A stretch of DNA of 64,000 bases, from contig NZ_LGQW01000015.1 of NCBI RefSeq assembly GCF_003116035.1, positions 641,156-705,155 of the forward strand, written 5' to 3'. The notes below the pieces were generated by a model that ran no database searches, had not been told where the DNA came from, and worked only from the letters and a program-made list of their open reading frames with translations. Positions 39,674-48,421 of the stretch are shown piece after piece. This DNA comes from Azospirillum sp. TSH64. Lineage in GTDB: Bacteria; Pseudomonadota; Alphaproteobacteria; Azospirillales; Azospirillaceae. A program made the translations under genes and the position numbers. How positions within the stretch are numbered: the stretch's first letter is position 1; every line of letters begins with the position of its first letter.

Positions 39674-40720
39674 ATGTCGAAGATTAAGGTGGCTCTCGGT
39701 TTCGCTGCGACCTTCACCGCCCTCACGGCCCTGTCATCGGCGGCCAGCGCCCGCGACCTCACCGTCGTGTCGTGGGGCGGCGCCTATCAGGACGTCCAGA
39801 AGAAGGTGTATTTCGAGCCGTTCAAGGCCACCGGCACGGCGATGAACGACGAGTCCTGGGACGGCGGCGTCGGCGTCCTGCGCGCCAAGGTCCAGGGCGG
39901 CGCCTCGACCTGGGACGTGGTGCAGGTCGAGAGCGAGGAGCTGGCGCTCGGCTGCGACGAGGGCCTGTACGAGAAGATGAACTTCTCCAAGATCGGCGGC
40001 GAGGATTCCTATCTGCCGTCGACCGTCAACGCCTGCGGCGTCGGCGCCATCGTCTATGACTTCGTCCTGGGCTACGACAAGGACAAGCTGAAGGACGCGC
40101 CGAAGAGCTGGGCCGATTTCTTCGACACCAAGAAGTATCCGGGCAAGCGCGGCCTGCGCCAGGGCGCCAAGACCACGCTTGAGATCGCGCTGATGGCCGA
40201 CGGCGTGGCGCCGGCCGACGTCTACAAGGTGCTCGGCACCGAGGCCGGCATCGACCGCGCCTTCAAGAAGCTCGACACCATCAAGAACGACATCGTCTGG
40301 TGGAAGGCCGGCGCCCAGCCGCCGCAGCTGCTGGCGTCTGGCGAAGTGGCGATGACCTCGGTCTACAACGGCCGCATCGACGCCGCCAACAAGAAGGAAA
40401 GCAAGAACTTCGGCATGGTGTGGAACGGTGCGCTCTACACCGTCGACAGCTGGGTCATCCTGAAGGGCAGCCCGAACGTCGATGCCGCCTACAAGTTCCT
40501 GAGCTTCGTCGGCAAGCCGGAGAACCAGGCCAAGCTGTCCGAAGGCATCGCCTACGGCACCTCGAACAAGAAGGCCCCGGCGCTGCTGTCCAAGGCGGTC
40601 CTGGCCGACCTGCCGACCGCGCCGGACAACATGAAGAGCGCGGTGGAGATCAACACCGACTTCTGGCTGGAGAACATCGACCGCCTGACCGAGCGCTTCA
40701 ACAAGTGGGCGGCCAAGTAA
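39674..40720 (+). CDS. ABC transporter substrate-binding protein, polyamine type (PotD-like), copy 1
   Basis: A 348-residue receptor: signal peptide ending near ASA/RDLTV, then LTVVSWGGAYQDVQKKVYFEPFKATGTAMNDESWDGGVGVLRAKVQGG and WDVVQVESEELALGCDEGLYEKM, typical of the SBP_bac_8 polyamine/opine/gamma-aminobutyrate-like group. A highly conserved PKSWADFFDTKKYPGKRGLR follows. It lies 67 bp after the PotA-like gene and is followed by an elaborate palindromic element that may stabilise its mRNA. The ligand is not evident. Confidence 0.92.
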   Translation: MSKIKVALGFAATFTALTALSSAASARDLTVVSWGGAYQDVQKKVYFEPFKATGTAMNDESWDGGVGVLRAKVQGGASTWDVVQVESEELALGCDEGLYEKMNFSKIGGEDSYLPSTVNACGVGAIVYDFVLGYDKDKLKDAPKSWADFFDTKKYPGKRGLRQGAKTTLEIALMADGVAPADVYKVLGTEAGIDRAFKKLDTIKNDIVWWKAGAQPPQLLASGEVAMTSVYNGRIDAANKKESKNFGMVWNGALYTVDSWVILKGSPNVDAAYKFLSFVGKPENQAKLSEGIAYGTSNKKAPALLSKAVLADLPTAPDNMKSAVEINTDFWLENIDRLTERFNKWAAK

Positions 40721-40744
40721 GCTTTATCTGAGGGCCACCTCATA

Positions 40745-40919
40745 CCCCCTCTCCCCCGCTCACGCGCAAACTTCGTTTGCGCTGACGCGACAGGCGGACC
40801 TTTGGTCCGCCGAAAGCGGGGAGAGGGTCGGGGTGAGGGGGAGACACAGCGAGGATTCTCGGGATAGCCACGCCATGCATCCCCCTCACCCTAACCCTCT
40901 CCCCGGGGGGGAGAGGGGA
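40745..40919. repeat. Paired palindromic repeat, copy 3, with a branched insertion
   Basis: The first palindrome's arms, CCCTCTCCCCCGCT (40747-40760) and AGCGGGGAGAGGG (40815-40827), are pushed apart by two complete inner hairpins: GCGCAAAC/GTTTGCGC (40764-40782) and GGCGGACC/GGTCCGCC (40793-40811). The tail CGGGGTGAGGGGG follows, then a spacer ending in ATGCAT and the inverted second unit at 40881-40919. Folded, the first half is a three-way junction. Confidence 0.87.
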
Positions 40920-40951
40920 CTAAGCCCGATTTGGGCTATGGGGCGGGCACC

Positions 40952-41869
40952 ATGATCAATCCGCGCCAGATCGAGGCCTTCCGCGCCGTCATGCTGACCG
41001 GCGGCATCACCGCGGCGGCGGAGTTGCTGAACATCTCGCAGCCGGCGGTCAGCCGGCTGATCGGCGACCTGCAATATGCGCTGAAGCTGACCCTGTTCGA
41101 GCGGCGCGGACCGCGCATCGCGCCGACCAGCGAGGCGATCTCGCTCTATCAGGTGGTCGACCGCGCCTTCGTCGGGCTGGAACTGATCGAGCAGACGGCG
41201 CGCGACCTGACCGCAAGGCGCAGCGGGGCGCTGCGGGTGGCGGCGATGCCGGCGCTGGGGGTGGGGTTCCTGCCGCGCTATGTCGCGCGCTTCCTCAGCG
41301 ACCGGCCGCGGGTGGACATCGCGCTGCGCGGCAGCACCTCGCCGATCATCCTGGACTGGGTGGCGACCGGCCAGTGCGAGTTGGGCTTCGCCCACACCCC
41401 CATCGACCATGCGGCGGTGCTGACCGAGAAAATCCACGGGATTCCCGCCGTCGCCATCCTGCCGCCCGGCCATCCGCTGGCCGCCAGGGACGTGCTGGCA
41501 CCGAAGGATTTCGAGGGGGAGAGCTTCATCTCCACCACCCCGCCGGCCCTGCTGCGCTCCCGCATCGACACCATCTTCGCCGATCACGACGTGTCGCGGC
41601 TGATGCGGGTGGAAACCCAGCTGACGATGAACGCCTGCGCCATGGTGGCGGCCGGGTACGGCATGTCCATCGTCGACCCCTTCACCGCCCAGGATTATGT
41701 CCCGCACGGGCTGGTCGTCCGGCCGTTCGAACCGCGCATCGGCTTCGACATCGCCATCCTGCGCTCCGCCCAGGTGCCGCTGTCGATGATCGCCGAGGAC
41801 TTCCTGGCCGGCTTCATGGAGGAGGCGATCCGCTTCCGCGACAATTTTCTCGGGATTGGCGGCGCCTGA
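40952..41869 (+). CDS. LysR-family transcriptional regulator
   Basis: A 305-residue LysR protein: helix-turn-helix at the N-terminus (MINPRQIEAFRAVMLTGGITAAAELLNISQPAVSRLIGDLQYALKLTLFERRGPRIAPTSEA), then the effector domain (LRVAAMPALGVGFLPRYVARFLSDRPRVDIALRG ... FISTTPPALLRSRID). This N-terminal style is that of OccR/NocR-like regulators, which often control opine and amino-acid ABC transporter genes. It lies between the two polyamine-type transport sets, so both are candidate targets. Confidence 0.92.
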   Translation: MINPRQIEAFRAVMLTGGITAAAELLNISQPAVSRLIGDLQYALKLTLFERRGPRIAPTSEAISLYQVVDRAFVGLELIEQTARDLTARRSGALRVAAMPALGVGFLPRYVARFLSDRPRVDIALRGSTSPIILDWVATGQCELGFAHTPIDHAAVLTEKIHGIPAVAILPPGHPLAARDVLAPKDFEGESFISTTPPALLRSRIDTIFADHDVSRLMRVETQLTMNACAMVAAGYGMSIVDPFTAQDYVPHGLVVRPFEPRIGFDIAILRSAQVPLSMIAEDFLAGFMEEAIRFRDNFLGIGGA

Positions 41870-42140
41870 AAGCCCCCTCAACTCGTTCGCAGCACGGAAT
41901 TATAACATTACCGGATGAATGATGGCGGGAATTCGATTTGACGGTTATGTGACCGCACCATCACCCTTGATCCATGTCCCGGGCGCGAAGCCTCAAGAAG
42001 AACAGCCCGCAGCAGACGGCCGGCAAGGTCAAATGCGGTAAAAGCGGTGCTCCGGAGCGCAATCGACATGCGGTCCGCAGATCGGGCTCCGATGAATCCG
42101 GGATCGTAAACAGGGACACAGGCTCTAGAGGAGAATGACG

Positions 42141-43190
42141 ATGCGCTCGGTGATGTGCGGGTTGATGGCGACGGCGGCCCTGTGGTGCGGCATGGCCGCG
42201 GTGCAGACGGCCCAGGCCCAGGAAAAGACGCTCTATGTCGCCGCCTATGGCGGGTCGTTCGAGCAGACCATGCGCAAGGACATCATCCCGGCCTTCGAGA
42301 AGGCGAACGGGGTGAAGATCGAGTATGTCGCCGGCAACTCCACCGACAACCTCGCCAAGCTGCAGGCCCAGAAGGGCAACCAGCAGATCGACGTCGTCAT
42401 CCTCGACGACGGCCCGATGTACCAAGCGGTGGCGCTGAACTTCTGCGCCGACCTGGAGAAGGCGCCGGTCTACGACCAGCTCTACGATCTGGCGAAGATG
42501 CCGTCGGGCAAGGCGGTCAATTTCGGCGCGGTCGGCACCGGCATCCTCTACAACAAGGCCTATTTCGACGAGAACAAGATCCCGGCCCCGACCTCGTGGA
42601 AGGACATCGAGGATCCGCGCTTCAAGAAGAAGCTGGCGATCCCGCCGATCAACAACAGCTACGGCCTGCACGCGCTGGTGATGATGGCCCGCCTGAACGG
42701 CGGCGGCGAGACCAACATCGAGCCGGGATTCAAGGAGTTCAAGGACAAGATCAACCCGAACGTGCTGGCCTACGAGCCGTCGCCGGGCAAGATGACCGAG
42801 CTGTTCCAGAGCAACCAGGCCGTCATCGCCGTCTGGGGCTCGGGCCGCGCCAAGGCGCTGGCCGACACCGGCTTCCCCGCCACCTTCGTCTATCCCAAAG
42901 AAGGCGGCATCGTGCTGGGCTCCGCCGCCTGCCAGATCGCCGGCAGCAAGAATGCGCCCGAAGCGCAGAAGTTCATCCAGCACATGCTGGGCGTCGAGGC
43001 GCAGACCGCGCTCGCCGTCAGCGCCGGCTTCGGCCCGGTGAACAAGACGGTCGAGCTGCCCGCCGAGAAGCAGGCCGGCATCCCCTACGGTCCGGAGCAG
43101 GTCGGCAAGCTGCTGGTGGTGGATTGGGACACCATCAACAAGAACCGCGAGGTCTGGAACAAGCGCTGGACCCGCGAGATCGAGCGCTGA
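42141..43190 (+). CDS. ABC transporter substrate-binding protein, polyamine type, copy 2
   Basis: A 349-residue receptor with signal peptide (cleavage near AQA/QEKTL) and the mature pattern LYVAAYGGSFEQTMRKDIIPAFEKANGVKIEYVAGNSTDNLAKLQAQKGNQQIDVVILDDGPMYQAV of the SBP_bac_8 family. GAGGAG sits 7 nt before ATG 42141, whereas an ATG six bases earlier is only one base from it, so the later start is chosen. It heads an operon with an ATPase and two permeases, each overlapping the next. Confidence 0.93.
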   Translation: MRSVMCGLMATAALWCGMAAVQTAQAQEKTLYVAAYGGSFEQTMRKDIIPAFEKANGVKIEYVAGNSTDNLAKLQAQKGNQQIDVVILDDGPMYQAVALNFCADLEKAPVYDQLYDLAKMPSGKAVNFGAVGTGILYNKAYFDENKIPAPTSWKDIEDPRFKKKLAIPPINNSYGLHALVMMARLNGGGETNIEPGFKEFKDKINPNVLAYEPSPGKMTELFQSNQAVIAVWGSGRAKALADTGFPATFVYPKEGGIVLGSAACQIAGSKNAPEAQKFIQHMLGVEAQTALAVSAGFGPVNKTVELPAEKQAGIPYGPEQVGKLLVVDWDTINKNREVWNKRWTREIER

Positions 43191-43219
43191 TGTGAGGTTG
43201 CCCCGGGGCTGAGCTAATT

Positions 43220-43333
43220 CCCTCTCCCCCCTGGGGAGAGGGTTAGGGTGAGGGGGTCGCAAGGTAAGGATTCTTGAGAATCCACGCGGTGCACCCCCCT
43301 CACCCCGACCCTCTCCCCGGGGGGGAGAGGGGG
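43220..43333. repeat. Paired palindromic repeat (REP/BIME-like), copy 4
   Basis: CCCTCTCCCC...GGGGAGAGGG followed by TAGGGTGAGGGGG, a spacer of about 35 bp, then the inverted unit. It lies inside the operon between the receptor stop (43190) and the ATPase start (43387), the same placement after a receptor gene as copies 2 and 3. Confidence 0.87.
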
Positions 43334-43386
43334 ATGATCGCCATCGGCGATTGCTGCAACGGGCGAAGGGAAAGGGAGACGACGGC

Positions 43387-44439
43387 ATGGCTTATCTGGT
43401 TCTCGACCAACTGACCAAGCGCTTCGGAAACTGGACGGCGGTCGACAACGTCTCGCTGACCGTGGAGAAGGGCGAACTGATTTCGCTGCTGGGACCGTCG
43501 GGCTGCGGCAAGACCACCACCTTGCAGATGATCGCCGGCTTCCTCGACGCCGACGGTGGCCGGGTGATGCTGGACGGCCAGGATCTGCTGGCGAAGAAGC
43601 CGAACGAGCGCGGGCTCGGCATCGTCTTCCAGAGCTATGCCCTGTTCCCGCACATGACCGCCGCGGAGAACGTCGCCTTCGGGCTGGAGATGCGCAGGAT
43701 CGCTCGCGCCGACCGCGACCGCATGGTCGCCGACGCGCTGAAGCTGGTCGGGCTGGAGCAGTATGGCGACCGCCACCCGCGCCGGATGTCGGGCGGCCAG
43801 CAGCAGCGCGTGGCCCTGGCCCGCGCGCTGGTGATCAAGCCGAGCCTGCTGCTGCTAGACGAGCCGCTGTCGAACCTGGACGCCAAGATGCGCGAGGAGA
43901 TGCAGATCGAGCTGCGCCGCATCCAGCGCACCGTCGGCACCACCATGATCCTCGTCACCCACGACCAGTCGGAGGCGATGGCGCTGTCCGACCGCGTGGT
44001 GGTGATGAACAAGGGCCGCATCCAGCAGGTCGCCACCCCGCAGGAGGCCTACGACCACCCGGCCAACGCCTTCGTCGCCAATTTCCTCGGCCGCACCAAC
44101 CTGCTGCCGGGCATGGTCGGCGGCGGGGCGGGCGGGACCGTCATCACGGTGGCCGACAGCGTCTGGCCGGTGGCGCAGCCGATGGCGGCGGGTCCGGGGG
44201 CGCTGGCCGTGCGGCCGGAAAAGATCGGCTTCGTCGATGCCGGCGGCCTCAGCGGCACCGTGCTGGCCCGTGTCTTCCAGGGCACGCAATGGCTGTTCGA
44301 GATCGAGACCGCCGCCGGCCGGCTGATGGTGATCCGCCAGCATGACGGCTCTCCCCTGCCGGCGGAGCGCGAGCGGGTGATGGTCGGCTGGCGGGCGGAC
44401 GACATGGCGGTGATGCCTGCAGACCGGGAGGCGGCATGA
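43387..44439 (+). CDS. ABC transporter ATP-binding protein (PotA-like), copy 2
   Basis: A 350-residue ATPase: Walker A GPSGCGKTT, signature [16 protein letters not shown], Walker B LLLDEPLSNLDAKMREEMQIELRRIQ, switch histidine in LVTHDQSEAMALSDRV, and a C-terminal TOBE domain (ALAVRPEKIGFVD ... VMVGWRADDMAVMP). It powers the importer formed by the two permeases that follow; start codon of the first permease overlaps its stop by 4 nt. Confidence 0.94.
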   Translation: MAYLVLDQLTKRFGNWTAVDNVSLTVEKGELISLLGPSGCGKTTTLQMIAGFLDADGGRVMLDGQDLLAKKPNERGLGIVFQSYALFPHMTAAENVAFGLEMRRIARADRDRMVADALKLVGLEQYGDRHPRRMSGGQQQRVALARALVIKPSLLLLDEPLSNLDAKMREEMQIELRRIQRTVGTTMILVTHDQSEAMALSDRVVVMNKGRIQQVATPQEAYDHPANAFVANFLGRTNLLPGMVGGGAGGTVITVADSVWPVAQPMAAGPGALAVRPEKIGFVDAGGLSGTVLARVFQGTQWLFEIETAAGRLMVIRQHDGSPLPAERERVMVGWRADDMAVMPADREAA

Positions 44440-45374
44440 GCATGGCGGCATCCACCGAAAGCCAAGTGCAGGCGACTGCCGCAAATCCCTCCACCCACGC
44501 ACCGCCGCCGCGCCGGCCGCGCCGCTGGCCCTGGACGCCCTATCTGCTGAGCGCGCCGGGGCTGGCGCTGTTCGCGGTGCTGCTGCTGGTGCCGCTGGTC
44601 ATGACCTTCCTGTTGTCGCTGAACAGCTTCAGCTTCTATGGCGGCATCGAGAATGTCTGGCAGATCGGCAACTATGCCGACATCATCGCCGACAGCTATT
44701 TCCACGAGGTGTTCCTGCGCACCTTCCGCATCGCCGCGGTGGTGACGCTGCTGTGCGCGCTGTTCGGCGCGCCGGAGGCCTACATCCTGCGCCGGATGAA
44801 GTCGCCCTGGCGGGGCCTGTGCCTGCTGATCGTGCTGGGGCCGCTGCTGATCTCGGTGGTGTCGCGCACGCTGGGCTGGGCGCTGCTGTTCGGCTCGACC
44901 GGGCTGGTCAACCAGGGGCTGATGGGGCTGGGGCTGATCGCGACGCCCATCGAGTTCATGTACACCGAGACCGGCGTCATCATCGCGCTGACCCATGTGC
45001 TGGTGCCCTTCATGGTGCTGTCGGTCTGGGCCTCGCTCCAGCGGCTCGACCCGCAGGTGGAGAATGCGGCGCTGTCGCTGGGCGCCGGGCCGCTGACGGT
45101 GATGCGCCGGGTGGTGCTGCCGCAGATCGTGCCGGGCATCCTGTCGGGCTCGATCATCGTCTTCGCGCTGGCGGCCAGCGCCTTCGCCACCCCGGCGATC
45201 ATCGGCGGGCGGCGGCTGAAGGTGGCGGCGACGCTCGCCTATGACGAGTTCCTGAACACGCTGAACTGGCCCTTGGGCGCCACGGTGGCGGTGCTGCTGC
45301 TGATCGCCAACGTCGTCATCATCGTCGGCTGCAACCGGCTGGTCGAACGTCGCTACAAACAGGTGTTCGAATGA
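44436..45374 (+). CDS. ABC transporter permease (PotB-like)
   Basis: A 312-residue permease with about six membrane segments after a hydrophilic Pro-rich N-terminus of 40 residues. The cytoplasmic EAA loop reads QVENAALSLGAGPLTVMRRVVLPQIVPGI, where it docks on the ATPase. LGPLLISVVSRTLGWALLFGSTGLVNQGLM is the conserved PotB-type periplasmic/membrane region. It overlaps genes on both sides by 4 nt, within the receptor-ATPase-permease-permease operon. Confidence 0.94.
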   Translation: MSMAASTESQVQATAANPSTHAPPPRRPRRWPWTPYLLSAPGLALFAVLLLVPLVMTFLLSLNSFSFYGGIENVWQIGNYADIIADSYFHEVFLRTFRIAAVVTLLCALFGAPEAYILRRMKSPWRGLCLLIVLGPLLISVVSRTLGWALLFGSTGLVNQGLMGLGLIATPIEFMYTETGVIIALTHVLVPFMVLSVWASLQRLDPQVENAALSLGAGPLTVMRRVVLPQIVPGILSGSIIVFALAASAFATPAIIGGRRLKVAATLAYDEFLNTLNWPLGATVAVLLLIANVVIIVGCNRLVERRYKQVFE

Positions 45375-46171
45375 ACCGCAACGGCCCGATCGCACTGATC
45401 TTCCATGTCCTGTTCCTGGGATTTCTGCTGGCGCCGATCCTGATCGTCTGCGCGGTGGCCTTCACCTCGCAGGGCTACCTGTCGCTGCCGACCGAGGGGC
45501 TGTCGCTGCGCTGGTTCCGCGCCATCGGCGACAATCCGGAATTCATCCGCGCCTTCAAGGACAGCCTGCTGCTGGGGGCGGTGTCGTCGACCCTGGCGAT
45601 CCTGGTGGCGGTGCCGGCCGCACTCGCCATCGCGCGCCACCAGTTCTTCGGGCGCGAGGCGATCCAGGCGCTGTTCCTGTCGCCGCTGATGGTGCCGCAC
45701 ATCGTGCTCGGCATCGCCTTCCTGCGCTTCTTCACCATGATCGGGCTGGGCGGCACCTTCGCCGGGCTGGTGCTGAGTCATGTCATCATCATCCTGCCCT
45801 TCGCGCTGCGGCTGATCCTGGCGGCGTCCACCGGCATGGACCGGGCGGTGGAGAATGCCGCCGCCTCGCTGGGCGCATCGTCCTGGACCTGCTTCCGCCG
45901 GGTGACGCTGCCGCTGATCCTGCCGGGTGTCGCCAGCGGCTGGGTGCTGGCCTTCATCAACAGCTTCGACGAGGTGACGATGACGGTCTTCATCGCCTCG
46001 CCGGAGACCACCACCCTGCCCGTCCGCCTGTTCCTCTACATCCAGGACAACATCGACCCGCTGGTCGCGGCGGTGTCGGCGGTGCTGATCTTCCTGACAG
46101 TGGCCGCCATGCTGGTGCTCGACCGCGTCTATGGGCTGGAGCGGCTGCTGGTCGGCAAGGGCCGCGACTGA
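45371..46171 (+). CDS. ABC transporter permease (PotC-like)
   Basis: A 266-residue permease with six membrane segments; the EAA loop is AVENAAASLGASSWTCFRRVTLPLILPGVASG, followed by FINSFDEVTMTVFIASPETTTLPVRLFLYIQDNIDPLVAAVSAVL, a PotC hallmark. It is the last gene of the operon and is closed by a strong terminator 38 bp after its stop. Confidence 0.94.
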   Translation: MNRNGPIALIFHVLFLGFLLAPILIVCAVAFTSQGYLSLPTEGLSLRWFRAIGDNPEFIRAFKDSLLLGAVSSTLAILVAVPAALAIARHQFFGREAIQALFLSPLMVPHIVLGIAFLRFFTMIGLGGTFAGLVLSHVIIILPFALRLILAASTGMDRAVENAAASLGASSWTCFRRVTLPLILPGVASGWVLAFINSFDEVTMTVFIASPETTTLPVRLFLYIQDNIDPLVAAVSAVLIFLTVAAMLVLDRVYGLERLLVGKGRD

Positions 46172-46209
46172 CGGCGGCACCTCCTCCTCAAACTTTCCTC
46201 CCTGAACTG

Positions 46210-46241
46210 CCCCGCACCTGCCCGGTGCGGGGTATTTTTTT
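46210..46241 (+). terminator. Rho-independent terminator after the polyamine-type operon
   Basis: CCCCGCACC (46210-46218) pairs perfectly with GGTGCGGGG (46224-46232) around a 5-nt loop, followed by TATTTTTTT. It separates the transport operon from the next promoter region. Confidence 0.9.
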
Positions 46242-46310
46242 GGCCGCGCCACAGGAGCCGCCACGCCGATGGTTGAGAGCGCAAATGATTCGCCAGCGCC
46301 ATTTTCTGTG

Positions 46311-46357
46311 TTGACCGCAGGGGGCATGCGGACGTACTTTTAACCAGCCGGTTAAAA
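46311..46357 (+). promoter_or_regulatory. Promoter with a TetR-type operator palindrome
   Basis: TTTTAACCAGCCGGTTAAAA at 46338-46357 has perfect 8-bp arms around AGCC. Upstream, TTGACC (46311-46316) and TACTTT (46335-46340) with 18-bp spacing can be a -35/-10 pair that the palindrome overlaps, the layout for repression. The core resembles the TTGACCA-type site of RutR-like TetR regulators; a TetR gene of that kind ends the downstream gene run at 54120. Confidence 0.65.
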
Positions 46358-46408
46358 CATAGCGACCGCCACACTGGTCGCCCCGAGCCCGCCGGCCGGA
46401 GGAGACGC

Positions 46409-47218
46409 ATGGAACCCCGCTCTCGCTCGGGCGCAGCATTGCGCCTGCTCAATTCCGACTGGGTCCGCCCCATCCTGCTGATGGTCATCCTGCTGGTTCT
46501 GTGGGATCTGTCGGTCCGGGTGTTCGGCGTCCCGGCCTATCTCGTGCCGAAGCCCGGCGACGTCGTGCTGGCGATGATCGACGAATGGCCGCGCCTGCTG
46601 GCCGAATCCGTCCCGACCTTCACGGCCACGCTCGGCGGCTTCGCGCTGTCGGTGCTGTTCGGCATTCCCATCGCGATGCTGATCGCCGGATCGCGCGTGG
46701 TCGAAGCCTATGTCTACCCGCTGCTGGTCTTCTCGCAGTCGATCCCCAAGGTCGCCATCGCACCGCTGTTCGTGGTGTGGTTCGGCTTCGGCCTGATGCC
46801 CAAGGTGATCGCCGCCTTCCTGCTGGGCTTCTTCCCGGTCGTGGTGTCGGCAGTGCAGGGCTTCAAGTCGGTCGACAACGAGATGATGGACCTCGCCCGC
46901 TCGATGAAGGCGTCGCGCCTCCAGACCTTCCAGATGGTCAGCCTGCCGCATGCGCTGCCGGCGATCTTCGCCGGGCTGAAGGTCTCGATCACGCTGGCCG
47001 TGGTGGGCGCGGTGGTCGGCGAATTCGTCGGCTCCAACTCCGGCATCGGCTTCGTCCTGCAACGCTCCATCGGCAATTTCGAGCTGCCCTTGATGTTCGC
47101 GGCGCTGACCGTGCTGGCGCTGATGGGCGTCGTGCTGTTCTGGGTCATCGACGTGGTCGAGCGCTTCTCCATTCCCTGGCACTCCAGCCAGCGCCACAAG
47201 GCCAATCTCGGCGCCTGA
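46409..47218 (+). CDS. ABC transporter permease (SsuC/TauC/ThiX type)
   Basis: A 269-residue BPD_transp_1 permease with six membrane segments; EAA loop EMMDLARSMKASRLQTFQMVSLPHALPAIFAGLKVSITLAVVGAVVGEFVGSNSGIGFVL is diagnostic of the nitrate/sulfonate/taurine/pyrimidine-precursor class. It is the first gene of a long plus-strand run (receptor, ATPase, then catabolic enzymes) and lies 51 bp after the palindromic operator. Confidence 0.93.
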   Translation: MEPRSRSGAALRLLNSDWVRPILLMVILLVLWDLSVRVFGVPAYLVPKPGDVVLAMIDEWPRLLAESVPTFTATLGGFALSVLFGIPIAMLIAGSRVVEAYVYPLLVFSQSIPKVAIAPLFVVWFGFGLMPKVIAAFLLGFFPVVVSAVQGFKSVDNEMMDLARSMKASRLQTFQMVSLPHALPAIFAGLKVSITLAVVGAVVGEFVGSNSGIGFVLQRSIGNFELPLMFAALTVLALMGVVLFWVIDVVERFSIPWHSSQRHKANLGA

Positions 47219-47316
47219 CGGCACCTCGAAACATCCGTTCATCGACAAGAACCCCGACGCCGCGCAACGCAGGCCGACGGGGCGATCCACCACCCATGGG
47301 AGGACCAACGGTCGTG

Positions 47317-48333
47317 ATGAAGAAAACCATCGTCGCAGCGCTCTGCGCCTTCGCCGCCTCCACCTTGCCGGCGCAGGCCGCCGACAAGGTGACGCTGATG
47401 CTGAACTGGTACGTCTATGGCGAGCACGCGCCCTTCTACTACGGCAAGGACAAGGGGCTCTATGAGGCCGAGGGCATCGACCTGGAAATCCAGGAAGGCC
47501 GCGGCTCGGCAGTGACGACGCAGCTGGTCGCCAGCAAGGGCGTCACCTTCGGCTATGTCGACGTGCCGACCATGATCAAGGCCGCCATGAAGGGCGCGCC
47601 GGTGACATCGCCGGGCGTGCTGCTGCAGACCAGCCCGATGTCGGCGATGGGCTTCACCGAGAAGAACATCCGCAAGCCGGAAGACATCAAGAACCGCATC
47701 GTCGCCATGACGCCGGGCGACAGCATGTCCCAGATCTGGCCGCTGTTCCTGAAGAAGACCGGCCTGAAGGAGCGTGACTTCGAGGTGGTGTCGGGCGACG
47801 CGCAGACCAAGCTGAACGCCGTCATCAACGGACAGGCCGACCTGCTGCTGGGCTATGTCATGGACCAGAGCATGAAGATCAAGGACGCCACCGGCAAGTC
47901 GGTGACGCCGATCCGCTTCGCCGATTACGGCGTCAACATGGTCTCGTCCGGCATCATCGCCAACACCGACATGTTGAAGAGCAACCCGGACCTCGTCCGC
48001 CGCTTCATGGCCGCCACCACCAAGGCGGTGGAAGAGGCGGAGAAGGCGCCGAAGGATGCCGCCGCGGCGATCCTGAAGGCCAACCCGAAGGGCGGCAAGC
48101 CAGACACGCTCCAGGAAGGCTTCGAGCTGACCATCCCGCTCTACCGCACCAAGGAGACGGAAAAGCTGCGGCCCTTCCAGGTCACCGACGCCAACATGAA
48201 GGAGACGGTCGATCTGCTGGTCGAGTATGGCGGGCTGGACGCGGCGGCCAAGGAGAATCCGAAGCGCTTCTACACCCGCGAGTTCCTGCCGCCCGACCCG
48301 GCCGCCGCCGCGGTGAACGCCGCCGCCAAGTGA
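47317..48333 (+). CDS. ABC transporter substrate-binding protein (NMT1/THI5-like)
   Basis: A 338-residue receptor: signal peptide with cleavage near AQA/ADKV, then VTLMLNWYVYGEHAPFYYGKDKGLYEAEGIDLEIQEGRGSAVTTQLVASKGVTFGYVDVPTMIKA, the NMT1/THI5-like fold that binds small planar or acidic molecules such as pyrimidine precursors and aromatic acids. ATG 47317 is used; a GTG one codon earlier is better spaced (10 nt) from GGGAGG and may be the real start. The ligand presumably feeds the enzymes coded downstream. Confidence 0.92.
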   Translation: MKKTIVAALCAFAASTLPAQAADKVTLMLNWYVYGEHAPFYYGKDKGLYEAEGIDLEIQEGRGSAVTTQLVASKGVTFGYVDVPTMIKAAMKGAPVTSPGVLLQTSPMSAMGFTEKNIRKPEDIKNRIVAMTPGDSMSQIWPLFLKKTGLKERDFEVVSGDAQTKLNAVINGQADLLLGYVMDQSMKIKDATGKSVTPIRFADYGVNMVSSGIIANTDMLKSNPDLVRRFMAATTKAVEEAEKAPKDAAAAILKANPKGGKPDTLQEGFELTIPLYRTKETEKLRPFQVTDANMKETVDLLVEYGGLDAAAKENPKRFYTREFLPPDPAAAAVNAAAK

Positions 48334-48370
48334 TCGCGAGCCAGACGTGACCGACCGGCCCACCGCACGG

Positions 48371-48406
48371 CCCACTGCCCAGCCCACTGCCCAGCCCACC
48401 GCAGGG
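48371..48406 (+). repeat. Short tandem repeat before the ATPase start
   Basis: The 12-bp unit CCCACTGCCCAG occurs at 48371-48382 and 48383-48394 with a diverged third copy after it, between the receptor stop and the favoured ATPase start. If the GTG at 48347 is used instead, it would encode a PTAQ repeat. Confidence 0.7.
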
Positions 48407-48421
48407 AGCGACGAGGAGAGC

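Noticed and set aside
41870..42140. Promoter boxes TTGACG and TATAAC before the second polyamine receptor gene
   Set aside because: Spacing between any -35-like and -10-like elements is wrong, so no promoter is claimed there.
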